64,000 nt of DNA from an uncultured Winogradskyella sp. (GTDB lineage: Bacteria > Bacteroidota > Bacteroidia > Flavobacteriales > Flavobacteriaceae). Below are positions 34,229 through 43,419 of the stretch, piece by piece (position 1 is the first letter of the stretch; every line of letters begins with the position of its first letter). The notes below the pieces were generated by a model. That model saw nothing but the letters and a program-made list of their open reading frames with translations. It ran no database searches and had not been told where the DNA came from. The stretch covers positions 434,001-498,000 of the forward strand of contig NZ_CANMJY010000001.1 of the NCBI RefSeq assembly GCF_947498345.1. The letters are read 5' to 3'. The position numbers and the translations under genes were made by a program.

Positions 34229-35440
34229 TCAAAAATCACATGAATTACTAACTTTTATATTTTCGATTTCTAGCTCTTTTAAAATAGAGTTTATTTTTTT
34301 TACTTCCGCCTTATTGGTGCAAATCTGCCTTAATTCAGGAAAATCGTAAAAGTCTATATCTTTTGTGTAACCTTTTATATTTAAGTATTCTATTTGGTTA
34401 TTCTGTAATTTTAGAGCACGTATATTCGGGCAATTAGAAATATCCAAAGAAATCAAATTATTATCATCACAATATAACTGTGTCAAGTAAAGTAAACCAG
34501 ATGTGTTCAATGTTTTTAGATTATTCCCTCCACATCTTAACACTTCAATTTCTAGATTGTTAGAAAGATCTAACTCTGTTAACATATTTGATCCACATTT
34601 TAAAACATTTAGGCTCACTAAATCACCTAAGTTCATTGATTTTAGCTGATTTGTGTAACAAACTAAAGATTTTAATTGAGACAAATTAGATACGTTTAAA
34701 TATTGTAATTCGTTAAAAGTACACTCTAGATTAATTAGCTTAGTACAATTCGAAAAATCTAAAGAAATTATGTTATTTGATTTACAGCTGAACTCTGTCA
34801 AGTCAGTCATTTTAGATACATCTAATGTTTTTAGTTCATTATGAACACAATTTAACTTTTCTACATTAATTAATTTTGATTCGTCTAAATCAGTTAATTT
34901 GTTTGCCGCACAATTTAATTCTACAATGCTATTAGATTTGGGTAAATTCAGAAATTCCAACTCATTATCTGTGCAATTTAGATACTTTAAGTTCTTTAAA
35001 TTAGACACATCAAGTTTTTTCAATTTATTATATCCGCAATCTAAGTATTCAAGACTTGTTAAATGATTGAATTCTAATGAAGTTATTTTATTACCTAAAC
35101 AGTGAAGAACTGATAAACTTACTAGTTTACTTACATCCAAAGATGTTAATTTATTTCTCATGCATTCCAAGTAAATCAGATTTTTAAAACTATTTATTCC
35201 TTCTAGTGATTTAATATTGGCTTCAAACAATTCTAAATATCCTACTTTTTCTGCTTCACTTATTTGGATTTCACCATCCTTGTTTTCATCCACATCTAAT
35301 GGATTTCCATCTAAATCTTTGGCACTTGTATAACCAGTTTTTAGTAATTCTTCCTTAAAGTTTTTATCAGGAATGTAGACCGTTTGAGAGTATATAGAAG
35401 TCGTTAGTATAAGAAAAATTATAATTTTAAAGTACTTCAT
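34229..35440 (-). CDS. Secreted leucine-rich repeat protein
   Basis: 403 residues. Signal peptide 1-18 (ending SIYSQ), an EF-hand-like stretch (DVDENKDGEIQISEAE, about 50-65), then about a dozen LRRs with consensus LxxLxCxxNxLxxLDVS, and a non-repeated C-terminus. No type IX sorting domain is seen. The regular Cys in the repeats is typical of Bacteroidota internalin-like proteins. Probable role in binding partner proteins outside the inner membrane. Sole gene between R8 and R9. Confidence 0.9.
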   Translation of the reverse strand: MKYFKIIIFLILTTSIYSQTVYIPDKNFKEELLKTGYTSAKDLDGNPLDVDENKDGEIQISEAEKVGYLELFEANIKSLEGINSFKNLIYLECMRNKLTSLDVSKLVSLSVLHCLGNKITSLEFNHLTSLEYLDCGYNKLKKLDVSNLKNLKYLNCTDNELEFLNLPKSNSIVELNCAANKLTDLDESKLINVEKLNCVHNELKTLDVSKMTDLTEFSCKSNNIISLDFSNCTKLINLECTFNELQYLNVSNLSQLKSLVCYTNQLKSMNLGDLVSLNVLKCGSNMLTELDLSNNLEIEVLRCGGNNLKTLNTSGLLYLTQLYCDDNNLISLDISNCPNIRALKLQNNQIEYLNIKGYTKDIDFYDFPELRQICTNKAEVKKINSILKELEIENIKVSNSCDF

Positions 35441-35478
35441 TATTATATCATCTGGTTATATTACAGTTATTTGATTAA

Positions 35479-35624
35479 AATGTTTTACAACGTGTTCGTG
35501 TATGGTTAGTTGCGTTGGCTAGCAACTAAATTAGTAAAAGAAAACGAACCATAGGAAATTCCGTAGGATTTTCAAAGTACACATAAACTAGCAATTGGCT
35601 TTACATGTTGTTGTAAAACGTTTT
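35479..35624. repeat. Cassette-boundary repeat R9
   Basis: Left AATGTTTTACAACGTGTTCG, right ACATGTTGTTGTAAAACGTTTT. Inner palindrome GGAAATTCCGTAGGATTTTC. Both ends carry the same GTTGTAAAAC core as R8, R10 and R18. Confidence 0.92.
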
Positions 35625-35646
35625 ATAAATTTTTCAATTCATAAAA

Positions 35647-37134
35647 TCATTTGTTCAATCGTTTTTTTGAAAGCCTTTCTATCTCTTCTTTCGCATACTG
35701 ATAACTTGAATCGATTTTAAGTGCTTTTTTGTGCCATTGTATTGCCAAATCTATACTATCCAGTTCTTTGTAAGCATCAGCCGCACTCGAAACCCATCCA
35801 GCATAATCAGGTTCTACTTCTACAAGAAATAAAAATACATCTAAGGCTTCTTTTGGGTGTTTCCTATCAATCAACCAATAACCCAAATTATCTAAATAGT
35901 TCGCATCGACATAATAGTCCTGAGGATTTTTTTGCTGTTCAGCATAATAGATTTCTTTCACTTTTTCAATTCCGTCTTTAAGGATATAGTCTTTGAGTTT
36001 ATAGTGAATAGGTGTTTTTGGTTTAATAGTATCATTGAAGAGCAAATTTTTTAAAATACTGGCTGAATTGTTTGAAGCCCAAAATCCGTCTATATTGGTC
36101 ATCATAACAACAGCCGATTTATGCTCTGGCATAAAACCAAAGAAGGTAGCATACCCTATGTCTCCTCCGGAATGGTTATATATTTCTGAATTATTCATTT
36201 TCCCCAAGAACCAACTTAAACATACTTTTCTTTGGCCTTCTGGTGAATGAACACTCGTCAATAAATCATAGGACTCCTTGCTGAAGATTTGTTTGTCATT
36301 GATGCTTCCTTTATTTAAATAAACTCTCGCCCACAATAGCATATCCTCAACATTAGAGTGTAAGGTAGAACTTCCAGCGTGTCTTCTATTATAAGGATAA
36401 ATTTTACTAACCACTATTTGCAAGCTATCTCCTAACACATGAGGTTGGGTTGCCAAGTCTTTAGGGGCTTCAGGCTTGAAAAAAGTACTGTTTTTCATAC
36501 CAATTGGCTCAAAAATATTCTTTTTCATATACGCTTCAAAAGTTATGCCCGAGACCTTAGCAATCACATCACATAGTATATCAAATGCAGGATTACTGTA
36601 ACTATATTTCTCACCTGGTGTAAAATCGAGTTTAAAGGCTTTTTGACTTCTTGCATAGCGTTCTACTGCACCATCATCATATTCTGGTTTATCCCATTCA
36701 TAGTCATCTATATTTGGAATTCCAGAGGTATGTGTCAGCATATGCTTAATGGTAATATCTTTATAGCGCTCGTCTGCCATCTTGAAATAGGGTAGATAAT
36801 GAGTTAGCTTTTCATCTAAATCAATTTTTCCTTGCTCCATTAATTGAACAATAGCTGTTGCTACAAAAGGTTTTGAAACAGATGCCATATGAAATAAGGA
36901 ACTGGTAGTCAAAGGTTCTTTTGTATCTCGACTTTTAACACCATGTGCATCCGCATAAGCGATAGTGTCGTTTACAATCATACCAAACGCTATACCAGGT
37001 GCATCAAAAAGTTCTTTTTGTTTTAGTATGGTGTTTTTAATTTCAAGAGCTTCAGGCGAGAGTGTTTGTTGTTTTTCTTGTTTACAGCTAACCAATAAAC
37101 ATAATAGCGTTGAGAAATACAATAATTTTTTCAT
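35647..37134 (-). CDS. Serine hydrolase lipoprotein with TPR tail
   Basis: 495 residues. Lipoprotein signal (LLCLLVSCKQ, Cys17). Beta-lactamase-like domain with SxxK (ASVSKPF, near 86), YSNPAF (near 179) and HSGGDIGY (near 321), then a C-terminal TPR region (about 400-490; LDNLGYWLIDRKHPKEALDVF, AIQWHKKALKIDSSYQYA). The catalytic fold is sure, the substrate is not. Co-located with a GntR regulator in the R9-R10 cassette. Confidence 0.9.
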   Translation of the reverse strand: MKKLLYFSTLLCLLVSCKQEKQQTLSPEALEIKNTILKQKELFDAPGIAFGMIVNDTIAYADAHGVKSRDTKEPLTTSSLFHMASVSKPFVATAIVQLMEQGKIDLDEKLTHYLPYFKMADERYKDITIKHMLTHTSGIPNIDDYEWDKPEYDDGAVERYARSQKAFKLDFTPGEKYSYSNPAFDILCDVIAKVSGITFEAYMKKNIFEPIGMKNSTFFKPEAPKDLATQPHVLGDSLQIVVSKIYPYNRRHAGSSTLHSNVEDMLLWARVYLNKGSINDKQIFSKESYDLLTSVHSPEGQRKVCLSWFLGKMNNSEIYNHSGGDIGYATFFGFMPEHKSAVVMMTNIDGFWASNNSASILKNLLFNDTIKPKTPIHYKLKDYILKDGIEKVKEIYYAEQQKNPQDYYVDANYLDNLGYWLIDRKHPKEALDVFLFLVEVEPDYAGWVSSAADAYKELDSIDLAIQWHKKALKIDSSYQYAKEEIERLSKKRLNK

Positions 37135-37189
37135 TTTTTGAATTTAATATTTGTTACAAATGGACTGGTTGGTCAAAGTGTGAGAATGA

Positions 37190-37828
37190 TTATTTTAATT
37201 GATTTTTTTCAAGTTTATTAATAATGTATTGAACACCTTGTATCCAATTGTCTTCAACAAGAGTTACCGCAGAAGTAATGTCATTAGAAACTAAAAGGCT
37301 AATGATCTTTTCATGCATCGTTATAGATGTCATTTTTTGATCTTCATTCCAAAAGGCATAATCATACAAACTAATTCTTACTCTTAAGTTTTCAATTATT
37401 TTAATAGCCGATTCGTTCGTATAAGTTTCAATAAGTTTTTGATGAAATTGTCTATCATAATCCAACATTTCTATGGCACTTTTAGCCTTTACAAAGGCTG
37501 AATTGATGATTCTCAGTTCTTTTATTTGTTGATTATTGTAAAGTGATTTTTTTACAGCATTGCCTTCTAGAACAGCCATCAAATCATAAATCTCTTTAGC
37601 TTCTTTTATAGACAGTTCAATAACAAAAAAACCTCTGTTGGCGATGTAAGTAATGATTCCAGTTTCAGATAGTTGGGTTAAGGCTTCACGAATTGGTGTC
37701 ACACTTAACTCTAGTTCTTTAGCTATTGTAGGAAGTGAAATGCGTTCACCTGGTTTTATACTACCAGTCAGGATATACTCTAAGAGGATTTTTTTGACCT
37801 CATCTTTAAAAATTATTTTCTTCAACAT
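37190..37828 (-). CDS. GntR/FadR-family regulator
   Basis: 212 residues. Winged helix at 1-75 (ISLPTIAKELELSVTPIREALTQLSETG in parts), then an all-helical FCD ligand-binding domain (IYDLMAVLEGNAVKKSL ... DRQFHQKLIE ... MHEKIISLL) with the metal-binding Asp and His residues typical of FadR. First gene of the cassette, 55 bases ahead of the hydrolase; probable local regulator responding to a small acid. Confidence 0.9.
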   Translation of the reverse strand: MLKKIIFKDEVKKILLEYILTGSIKPGERISLPTIAKELELSVTPIREALTQLSETGIITYIANRGFFVIELSIKEAKEIYDLMAVLEGNAVKKSLYNNQQIKELRIINSAFVKAKSAIEMLDYDRQFHQKLIETYTNESAIKIIENLRVRISLYDYAFWNEDQKMTSITMHEKIISLLVSNDITSAVTLVEDNWIQGVQYIINKLEKNQLK

Positions 37829-37940
37829 AATTACAAATATAATATATCGTATATGATTTTAACCGTATTTTAATTAAAAATATTATAAATGAAAAAGTTT
37901 TGATTTATTTATGACAAGTAGAAATATAAATATTCTTGAA

Positions 37941-38088
37941 AATGTTTTACAACGGTCTCGTATAACCGTCAGTTACGGGTTTATATGCGTTAATTTTCGA
38001 TTTAGCACAGACTTTAGCAATTCCGAGTGGATTCGGACGTAGTCGAATCCGCCGTAATTGCGGTTATACATTGTTGTAGTGCGTTTTT
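37941..38088. repeat. Cassette-boundary repeat R10
   Basis: Left AATGTTTTACAACGGTCTCG, right GGTTATACATTGTTGTAGTGCG. A variant with inner arms CCGTCAGTTACGGG / CCGTAATTGCGG and centre GAGTGGATTCGG / CGAATCCGCC. Right end GTAGTGCGTTT matches the left of R11 (AAATGCACTAC) with one mismatch. Confidence 0.88.
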
Positions 38089-38720
38089 ATTTCATTCATT
38101 AATTCATTGTAAGAATAGTTAGTGTTCGCTTTAATCACTTTTTCAATTCTATTCGGTTCTACGTTTTTGAATAAAAGCACTTCATAATCTTCGAAAACAA
38201 ATTCCATAAAGTCAGAATTGTCAAAAAACTCCTTTTCTGCTTTTTTAGGATTGGATTTTATTAATCTTAATCCAGATGCAATTATTTTTTCGTCATCCGA
38301 TTTATAAATTCCGTCTTTATCTAGATAATTAGAATCGTCTACGGTATTTCCGATTCGCCAAATAATGGTTTTTCTATAACCTTCTTTTAAATCGGAAAAA
38401 TTATTGAAAACTGAATGAGGATTATCTCTCAATATTTCAGCTAAAGAATATCTGATTTTTTCAATTATATTCAGTTCGTCATCTTGTTTTTGATAAGTGT
38501 CAATACACCAATGAGAATGAACCAAAGGAAAGTCAGATTCTGTTAGTTCAAAGATGATTCCGATATATTCTTTGTCATTTAATAGAAAATCAAGCCACCA
38601 ACGATTCAGATTTTTAAAAGGTGTAAGAATCGAGCAGGAAATCCAAGTGTCAGTAATTAGAATTCCATTTTCTAAAATCTGACTTTTATTCTCTTTTGGT
38701 GTCCAATGTATTACTTTCAT
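38064..38720 (-). CDS. Hypothetical protein, 218 aa
   Basis: Soluble cytoplasmic protein. The start VIHWTPKENKSQILENGI loosely resembles the opening of ADP-ribosyltransferase-like domains (H-x-T ... IL-x-x-G), and a Trp-rich block follows (NLNRWWLDFLLN). No catalytic set is clear enough to name. The 3' end, including the stop, overlaps the right arm of R10, and the gene is alone between R10 and R11. Confidence 0.7.
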   Translation of the reverse strand: MKVIHWTPKENKSQILENGILITDTWISCSILTPFKNLNRWWLDFLLNDKEYIGIIFELTESDFPLVHSHWCIDTYQKQDDELNIIEKIRYSLAEILRDNPHSVFNNFSDLKEGYRKTIIWRIGNTVDDSNYLDKDGIYKSDDEKIIASGLRLIKSNPKKAEKEFFDNSDFMEFVFEDYEVLLFKNVEPNRIEKVIKANTNYSYNELMNEIKTHYNNV

Positions 38721-38732
38721 TCGTTTGTTCTC

Positions 38733-38876
38733 AAATGCACTACGGTATTGTATATGAAAAGTAGCGGATTTTACGCACTAATTTTTCAGTTTTACAATGA
38801 CCTCTAATTTATTCATTTTGTTTCGATTAAGCGATTAAACCGCTATTTTTTATATACGGTGTTAGCTACAGTTTTT
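38733..38876. repeat. Cassette-boundary repeat R11
   Basis: Left AAATGCACTACGG, right TATATACGGTGTTAGCTACA. Second subfamily (inner arms AAAAGTAGCGG / CCGCTATTTTTTATA). Right end GTTAGCTACA pairs with TGTAGCTAAC at R12. Confidence 0.9.
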
Positions 38877-39703
38877 TAATCATTTTTTTTAATATCATGT
38901 TTTTTCTTAAGTATTTCCAATTGTCGTAATGAATTGTCAATATCACTTTCAATTTTGTTTTCACTTCTATAATCCAAAGGGAATGGCATATATGTAGGTA
39001 GTTGATAAGTTACCATGTTTAGAGATGTCTTTAAATTATGGTCGAAATTTTTAAAATCTGTTATTTCATTCAGATAACTAATCTTGCCTTTATAATCGAA
39101 AGTCATAACATAACCATAAGGTGGAAATGCAATTTCAGAGCAAACAGTAGTTGTTCCAGTTTTAAAATTCCCATGAGCACTATAATGCATGTATCTAAAT
39201 CTTTCAGCACGAGTTAGATACATAAATATTCGAAATTTATCAGGTAATTCATTTGATTCAGGTGAATTTAAGAATGAAGCTAATTCAGGAAATGATTCTA
39301 AAAACCAATCTCGATTTATCGCTAAAAACATTGATACGATATGCTTAATTACTTTTAGAGGTTCAATTTCTTTTATAGTGTAGCCATGAAGTCCATATTC
39401 TTCTTTTTTATTTAACAATTGCATTCCGCCAATTGCCCAATTTTTATAAGCAGGAACATATTTTGAACCTAAAAAACTATTACAATTGACACAAAATGAA
39501 TTATATCCAATTCCACCTTGTTTTGTTTTTCCTTTTGGTGGATTTTTCAAAGCATTTTCAGCTCCAATATATTCCTCAAAATCTACTGATACAAATTTTG
39601 TATTCTTATTAAATGCAACTTTTGGTGGAACGTGTTCGTATGAAAGAGATGTTTTTTTTCCACATAATCGACAAATTCCAAATTCCATTTTATGTCTTGC
39701 CAT
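38876..39703 (-). CDS. HNH-like zinc-binding protein
   Basis: 275 residues. N-terminal CRLCGKKTSLSYEHVPPKVAF (in parts, residues 11-31) and CVNCNSFLG (about 71-79) form the C-x2-C ... EH-x-PK ... C-x2-CN pattern of HNH_5-like nucleases. The other 200 residues, rich in aromatics, have no known match. HNH proteins of this kind can be nucleases or zinc-ribbon binders. Together with the FRG-domain gene it makes up the R11-R12 cassette. Stop codon directly adjoins the R11 core. Confidence 0.7.
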   Translation of the reverse strand: MARHKMEFGICRLCGKKTSLSYEHVPPKVAFNKNTKFVSVDFEEYIGAENALKNPPKGKTKQGGIGYNSFCVNCNSFLGSKYVPAYKNWAIGGMQLLNKKEEYGLHGYTIKEIEPLKVIKHIVSMFLAINRDWFLESFPELASFLNSPESNELPDKFRIFMYLTRAERFRYMHYSAHGNFKTGTTTVCSEIAFPPYGYVMTFDYKGKISYLNEITDFKNFDHNLKTSLNMVTYQLPTYMPFPLDYRSENKIESDIDNSLRQLEILKKKHDIKKND

Positions 39704-39814
39704 ATTAGAGGTCTTTATCTTTTATCTAACCATTGGTGGCTAAAGGTTTTTCATTTCGTTATTTATCTCATCAATAAATTTTGTTGACTCTTCATTTTGA
39801 GTCAAAACTAATCT

Positions 39815-40624
39815 CTATTTGTCTATTCCATTAGCTTTTAGTTCCTCAAATATTACTTTTTTTGCTTCAGCTTTTACTCTAACTCTAACAATCATATTTT
39901 TCCAAAACTCTTTTTTGTTTAAAGGAACTTCTAAATCAGAGTTGCTAGAAGCAAATAGTCTACCGTGTTGTCTGAATAATCTAAACTGATAAGTTCTCTG
40001 GTCAATATCATTAATGTAAGTAGGAACGTTGCAAACAAAAGATGAGTCTAAATCAAATGGATTGAAATTAGGGTAAAGTAATTTTCCGTAATCTGAAGTT
40101 TCATTGAGTATGAAATCGTGTGGAACTAGTAAACCCCAAAATTGGCCATCCGAATGTTCGTGTTTATCCGAAGGTTCACACATAAAGTATGATGAACTAA
40201 CACTTGAGGTAGAAAGGTCAATTAAGTTTGTTTTAATTCCAGCGTGTTGTGCTTGAAACATTAAGTCCCAATCTTCTCCATAAGGTTTTTTACTATGTTT
40301 GAATAATTGGTCTTCGCCATAATTTTCAATCACTTTTCTCTTAAAGATTTCCGCACCATTTTTTTCAATTTCCCGCGCCATACTTAAATCAATTTCAGTA
40401 GAGAAAGGTGGTCGGAAAATCCCAGGCAAAATGTCCCAACCATAATTTTGTTCACCTCTATAATGTGGCATTACAGGAAATCCGACTTTAGTGATTAGGT
40501 CAACATTTATTTTAATCAATTCATCGTGAAAACTGCTAACATCTTGTAAATTATTAATCTCAAAACTTTCTAAAGGTTTAAGATATTTTTCTTGAATATG
40601 CTCTGCAATTTGATAGTAATTCAT
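39815..40624 (-). CDS. FRG-domain protein
   Basis: 269 residues with the FRG signature PHYRGEQNYGWDILPGIFRP (around 53-72), then a helical region with AREIEKNGAEIF and the conserved QHAGIKTNLIDLST (around 130-145). FRG domains are found in toxins, effectors and defence-associated proteins; activity unproven. The HNH-like gene follows within the same cassette. Confidence 0.88.
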   Translation of the reverse strand: MNYYQIAEHIQEKYLKPLESFEINNLQDVSSFHDELIKINVDLITKVGFPVMPHYRGEQNYGWDILPGIFRPPFSTEIDLSMAREIEKNGAEIFKRKVIENYGEDQLFKHSKKPYGEDWDLMFQAQHAGIKTNLIDLSTSSVSSSYFMCEPSDKHEHSDGQFWGLLVPHDFILNETSDYGKLLYPNFNPFDLDSSFVCNVPTYINDIDQRTYQFRLFRQHGRLFASSNSDLEVPLNKKEFWKNMIVRVRVKAEAKKVIFEELKANGIDK

Positions 40625-40634
40625 TCGTTGATAT

Positions 40635-40668
40635 AAAATGTAGCTAACCGTTATAAGCTACAGTTTTT
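40635..40668. repeat. Collapsed cassette-boundary repeat R12
   Basis: Only 34 bp: left AAAATGTAGCTAACCG directly followed by TTATAAGCTACAGTTTTT. The whole hairpin centre is lost, but both unit ends persist. Confidence 0.8.
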
Positions 40669-41293
40669 AATTGTGTTTATTTGATGTATTTTTTATAGCT
40701 TTATATAATTGTGATGATATACAATAAAGATTAGAATCATTTAGTTCTTGTTTCATTTCAATAACAGCTTCATTTACATTTTTGTTATTAAGTAGCTTTG
40801 AATAAAACAATTCATTTATTTTTTTTCCTTGACTTACTTCTAAATCTTTTGAATAACCAACAAGCCCAAAAAATGGATAATCTGTAGAATTCTCATCAAC
40901 AATTTTAATACCGTGTAGCCCTAAACAACTAGTCATATTTATTGTTAAAGTACCACCAAGTAAATTATTAATCTCATTAAAATGTTGTCTAATTTCTGAC
41001 CAAAGAATATCTTCCTGAGTTTCTTTAATCCACAACCCATCTTTGCTACCGTGAGAAATAAAATGAATACAAAACTTGTCTCCGTTTTTGGCTAGTTTTT
41101 TCAAATAGCTAAAAACCTCTAATACTTGAACTTTATTTGAACAAATAGAAGTGAATTGGTTAACTCCTTCTTTTGCTAAAAAATTCATCAAATCTTGAGA
41201 GATATTAAATTTCACTCTTTCTTTTTCAGGTAAGCAATTTATGATGAATACAAAGTCGTATTCAATGTCAAGTTTTTTGATTTTATCTGTCAT
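40667..41293 (-). CDS. Caspase-like (clan CD) cysteine peptidase
   Basis: 208 residues. Catalytic pair His and Cys in the caspase arrangement: FCIHFISHGSKDGLWI (His near 82) and TINMTSCLGLHG (Cys near 124), each after a hydrophobic strand. The C-terminal helix ends in LYKAIKNTSN. Size fits a single caspase-like/CHAT domain without accessory parts. Sole gene between R12 and R13, next to the FRG and HNH-like cassette; such peptidases are frequent effectors of bacterial cell-suicide systems, but that role is inferred. Confidence 0.75.
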   Translation of the reverse strand: MTDKIKKLDIEYDFVFIINCLPEKERVKFNISQDLMNFLAKEGVNQFTSICSNKVQVLEVFSYLKKLAKNGDKFCIHFISHGSKDGLWIKETQEDILWSEIRQHFNEINNLLGGTLTINMTSCLGLHGIKIVDENSTDYPFFGLVGYSKDLEVSQGKKINELFYSKLLNNKNVNEAVIEMKQELNDSNLYCISSQLYKAIKNTSNKHN

Positions 41294-41299
41294 TTTTTT

Positions 41300-41374
41300 A
41301 ATTGTAGCTAACGGAGGGCTAAAAACATTGTTTTTAGCCCTACTATGTTTTAGTTTACTAAAATTACATTTTTA
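41300..41374. repeat. Boundary element R13
   Basis: Left end AATTGTAGCTAACGG matches the cassette rule, but the rest differs from other repeats: a hairpin GGGCTAAAAAC / GTTTTTAGCCC (41316-41340), then TTTTAGT-TT-ACTAAAA (41348-41363). 41321-41374 recurs almost exactly at 51818-51871. Confidence 0.85.
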
Positions 41375-41549
41375 TTACGAAATCTAAAGCGCTTTTAATA
41401 GAAATAAAGTGCTTAGAATTAACTTCACCTCTAGAAAGTTGACGTAACATATAGATACTGTCGATAGGTGTATAATTTTGCAGTACATTGAAATATCACA
41501 GACTAAAAAATGTAATGCTTATGTGAAAACAGCAATTAGTAACATAAGT

Positions 41550-43193
41550 TTATTGTTTTATAAATCGGAATGTTGCCAGAGTACTTAAAGTGCTAACTTT
41601 TACAAAATAAATGCCACTAGCTAGGTCAGTTACATCAATAGCAGTGTTAGTTGATGTTAACACTAATTGTCCGTTGACTGTGTAAAATGCAATACTTTTA
41701 ATTGTAATGGGTTCAACAGTTTTTAAAAAAACCATCGAAGTACCCGGATTGGGATACAAGAGAATTTTCTCTTGAGAAAGATCAGCGGTTGATAAAGCCG
41801 ATAGGTTTTCATATGCACCTATATCTAAAGTATTTACTACTTGTTTGGCTATGCTATTAGTGTGCATAACATATTCATTTAATACATCATAATCTGGAAG
41901 ATGAATGGATGGGATTGTACTGCCCGCATCAATTAATAGAGAGGTGTCAAGTAAGTTGAAATCTTGATTATCAAAATCTACAAACAACGGATCTGAGCCA
42001 TTTAGGTTATTACCTTGATTGTTCACTGTGCCTAATCCTGAACCACTGTGAGAATCTACCCAATTTGTTTTGATCCAATTATGATGAATATTTAAAGTAC
42101 CATCACCATTGATCATTGCCATACTACTCCCATTATTTGAAGTATATATTATATTGTTGAAACCATGCATGGTTTCATCTTGAGTAGAAAGACGAACTAG
42201 TGTTGTATTAGAGTTTCTTGTAGATATAACCGTATTATTATAAAAATAGAAATCTCCTTTTCTATACTGCGAGGTTGTTCCGTTATCTCCTCCATAATGG
42301 GTTATTTGAGAATTTCCTGCACCATCAGGTTCTATAAGAATATTGCCATAAACATAGGTTGTAGAATAAGAAGGATCGTTATACAATGCAGATGAACCAG
42401 ATTCTACAAGATCTAGTTGACGATTTCCACTTTCAATCCAATTGTATCTAACCACAAGTCCGGCTGATCGGTCTTTAAGATTGTTACCAGTGGCACCTGC
42501 TCTTAAAGGACCAAATCTATTATATTCATAAGTAATTCCCAGAGCTTCAGTATAGGTATTGTGCTCAAAAATACTGCCAACAATTCCATTATCATAGATG
42601 TGATTATTGGTAATAAGAATATCTTTTGTTTGTCCACCATTAGCACCAATAAAAATACCATTTCCGGAATCGTGAATAATACAGTCTCTAATAATGATAT
42701 GTTCACCTTTTTCTATATAAATGGAAGCAGCATTACTAGCATAGGTATCTATTTGACCGTTATCTGTTGTAAAGTTATAGGCAGGTCTTGCAGATCTTAG
42801 CTCTAAATTCTCAATGGTAATATAGCTTGGCAACGCATCCGTAGGTACACTAGAACCCCCTATTTTAATAAGACCTCTTACCTCATTCCAATAATTTAAA
42901 TACGTAGGAGTGACGGCTCCATTTCCATCAATGATTGGTTTTTGTCCACCAGGTCCATTGACGCCAATAATTTCAATTCTATTTTGCGCTGTTCCCTGAG
43001 CATTTATTACCCATTTTTCATAATAGGGAGTACTTTTCCAGTGGATGTATATTTTGTCCCCAGCTTGTAATGCATCCCAGGGAACTTCAGAAATGTTAAC
43101 CAAAGGTTGTCCAGGACCAACGTGATAGTCTGTTGCAGAAATAGTATTAAGCGACAATAGAGAGATTAAGACAATAGTGTAATAGGTTTTCAT
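41550..43193 (-). CDS. Secreted parallel beta-helix protein with type IX sorting domain
   Basis: 547 residues from ATG 43193 (MKTYYTIVL; signal peptide to about 20). Right-handed beta-helix over about 80-430 (ASIYIEKGEHIIIRDCIIHDSGNGIFIGANGG in parts), a fold of polysaccharide lyases and surface proteins, then a type IX sorting domain at the end (ILLYPNPGTSMVFLKT ... ASGIYFVKVSTLSTLATFRFIKQ in parts). Likely exported and possibly acting on algal polysaccharide, though no lyase active site can be named. It follows boundary element R13, so it may be outside the true array. Confidence 0.88.
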   Translation of the reverse strand: MKTYYTIVLISLLSLNTISATDYHVGPGQPLVNISEVPWDALQAGDKIYIHWKSTPYYEKWVINAQGTAQNRIEIIGVNGPGGQKPIIDGNGAVTPTYLNYWNEVRGLIKIGGSSVPTDALPSYITIENLELRSARPAYNFTTDNGQIDTYASNAASIYIEKGEHIIIRDCIIHDSGNGIFIGANGGQTKDILITNNHIYDNGIVGSIFEHNTYTEALGITYEYNRFGPLRAGATGNNLKDRSAGLVVRYNWIESGNRQLDLVESGSSALYNDPSYSTTYVYGNILIEPDGAGNSQITHYGGDNGTTSQYRKGDFYFYNNTVISTRNSNTTLVRLSTQDETMHGFNNIIYTSNNGSSMAMINGDGTLNIHHNWIKTNWVDSHSGSGLGTVNNQGNNLNGSDPLFVDFDNQDFNLLDTSLLIDAGSTIPSIHLPDYDVLNEYVMHTNSIAKQVVNTLDIGAYENLSALSTADLSQEKILLYPNPGTSMVFLKTVEPITIKSIAFYTVNGQLVLTSTNTAIDVTDLASGIYFVKVSTLSTLATFRFIKQ

Positions 43194-43419
43194 AAGACAT
43201 AGATTTGGGTTTAATAAAGTTAAATAGCTGTAGGTCAATTACTTTATTAGTCTAAATATAAAGAATTTAAAGAGGTTGACAAAATTCTATTATAGCTAAA
43301 ATCCTTCTGGAATATCAATAATTTACATATGATGTACATTGTAAACCATAGCTTTTCATTCATAAAACAACAAAAACCGAGGATAGTTTTGGCTATATAC
43401 TACCCTCGGGTAATTTTGG

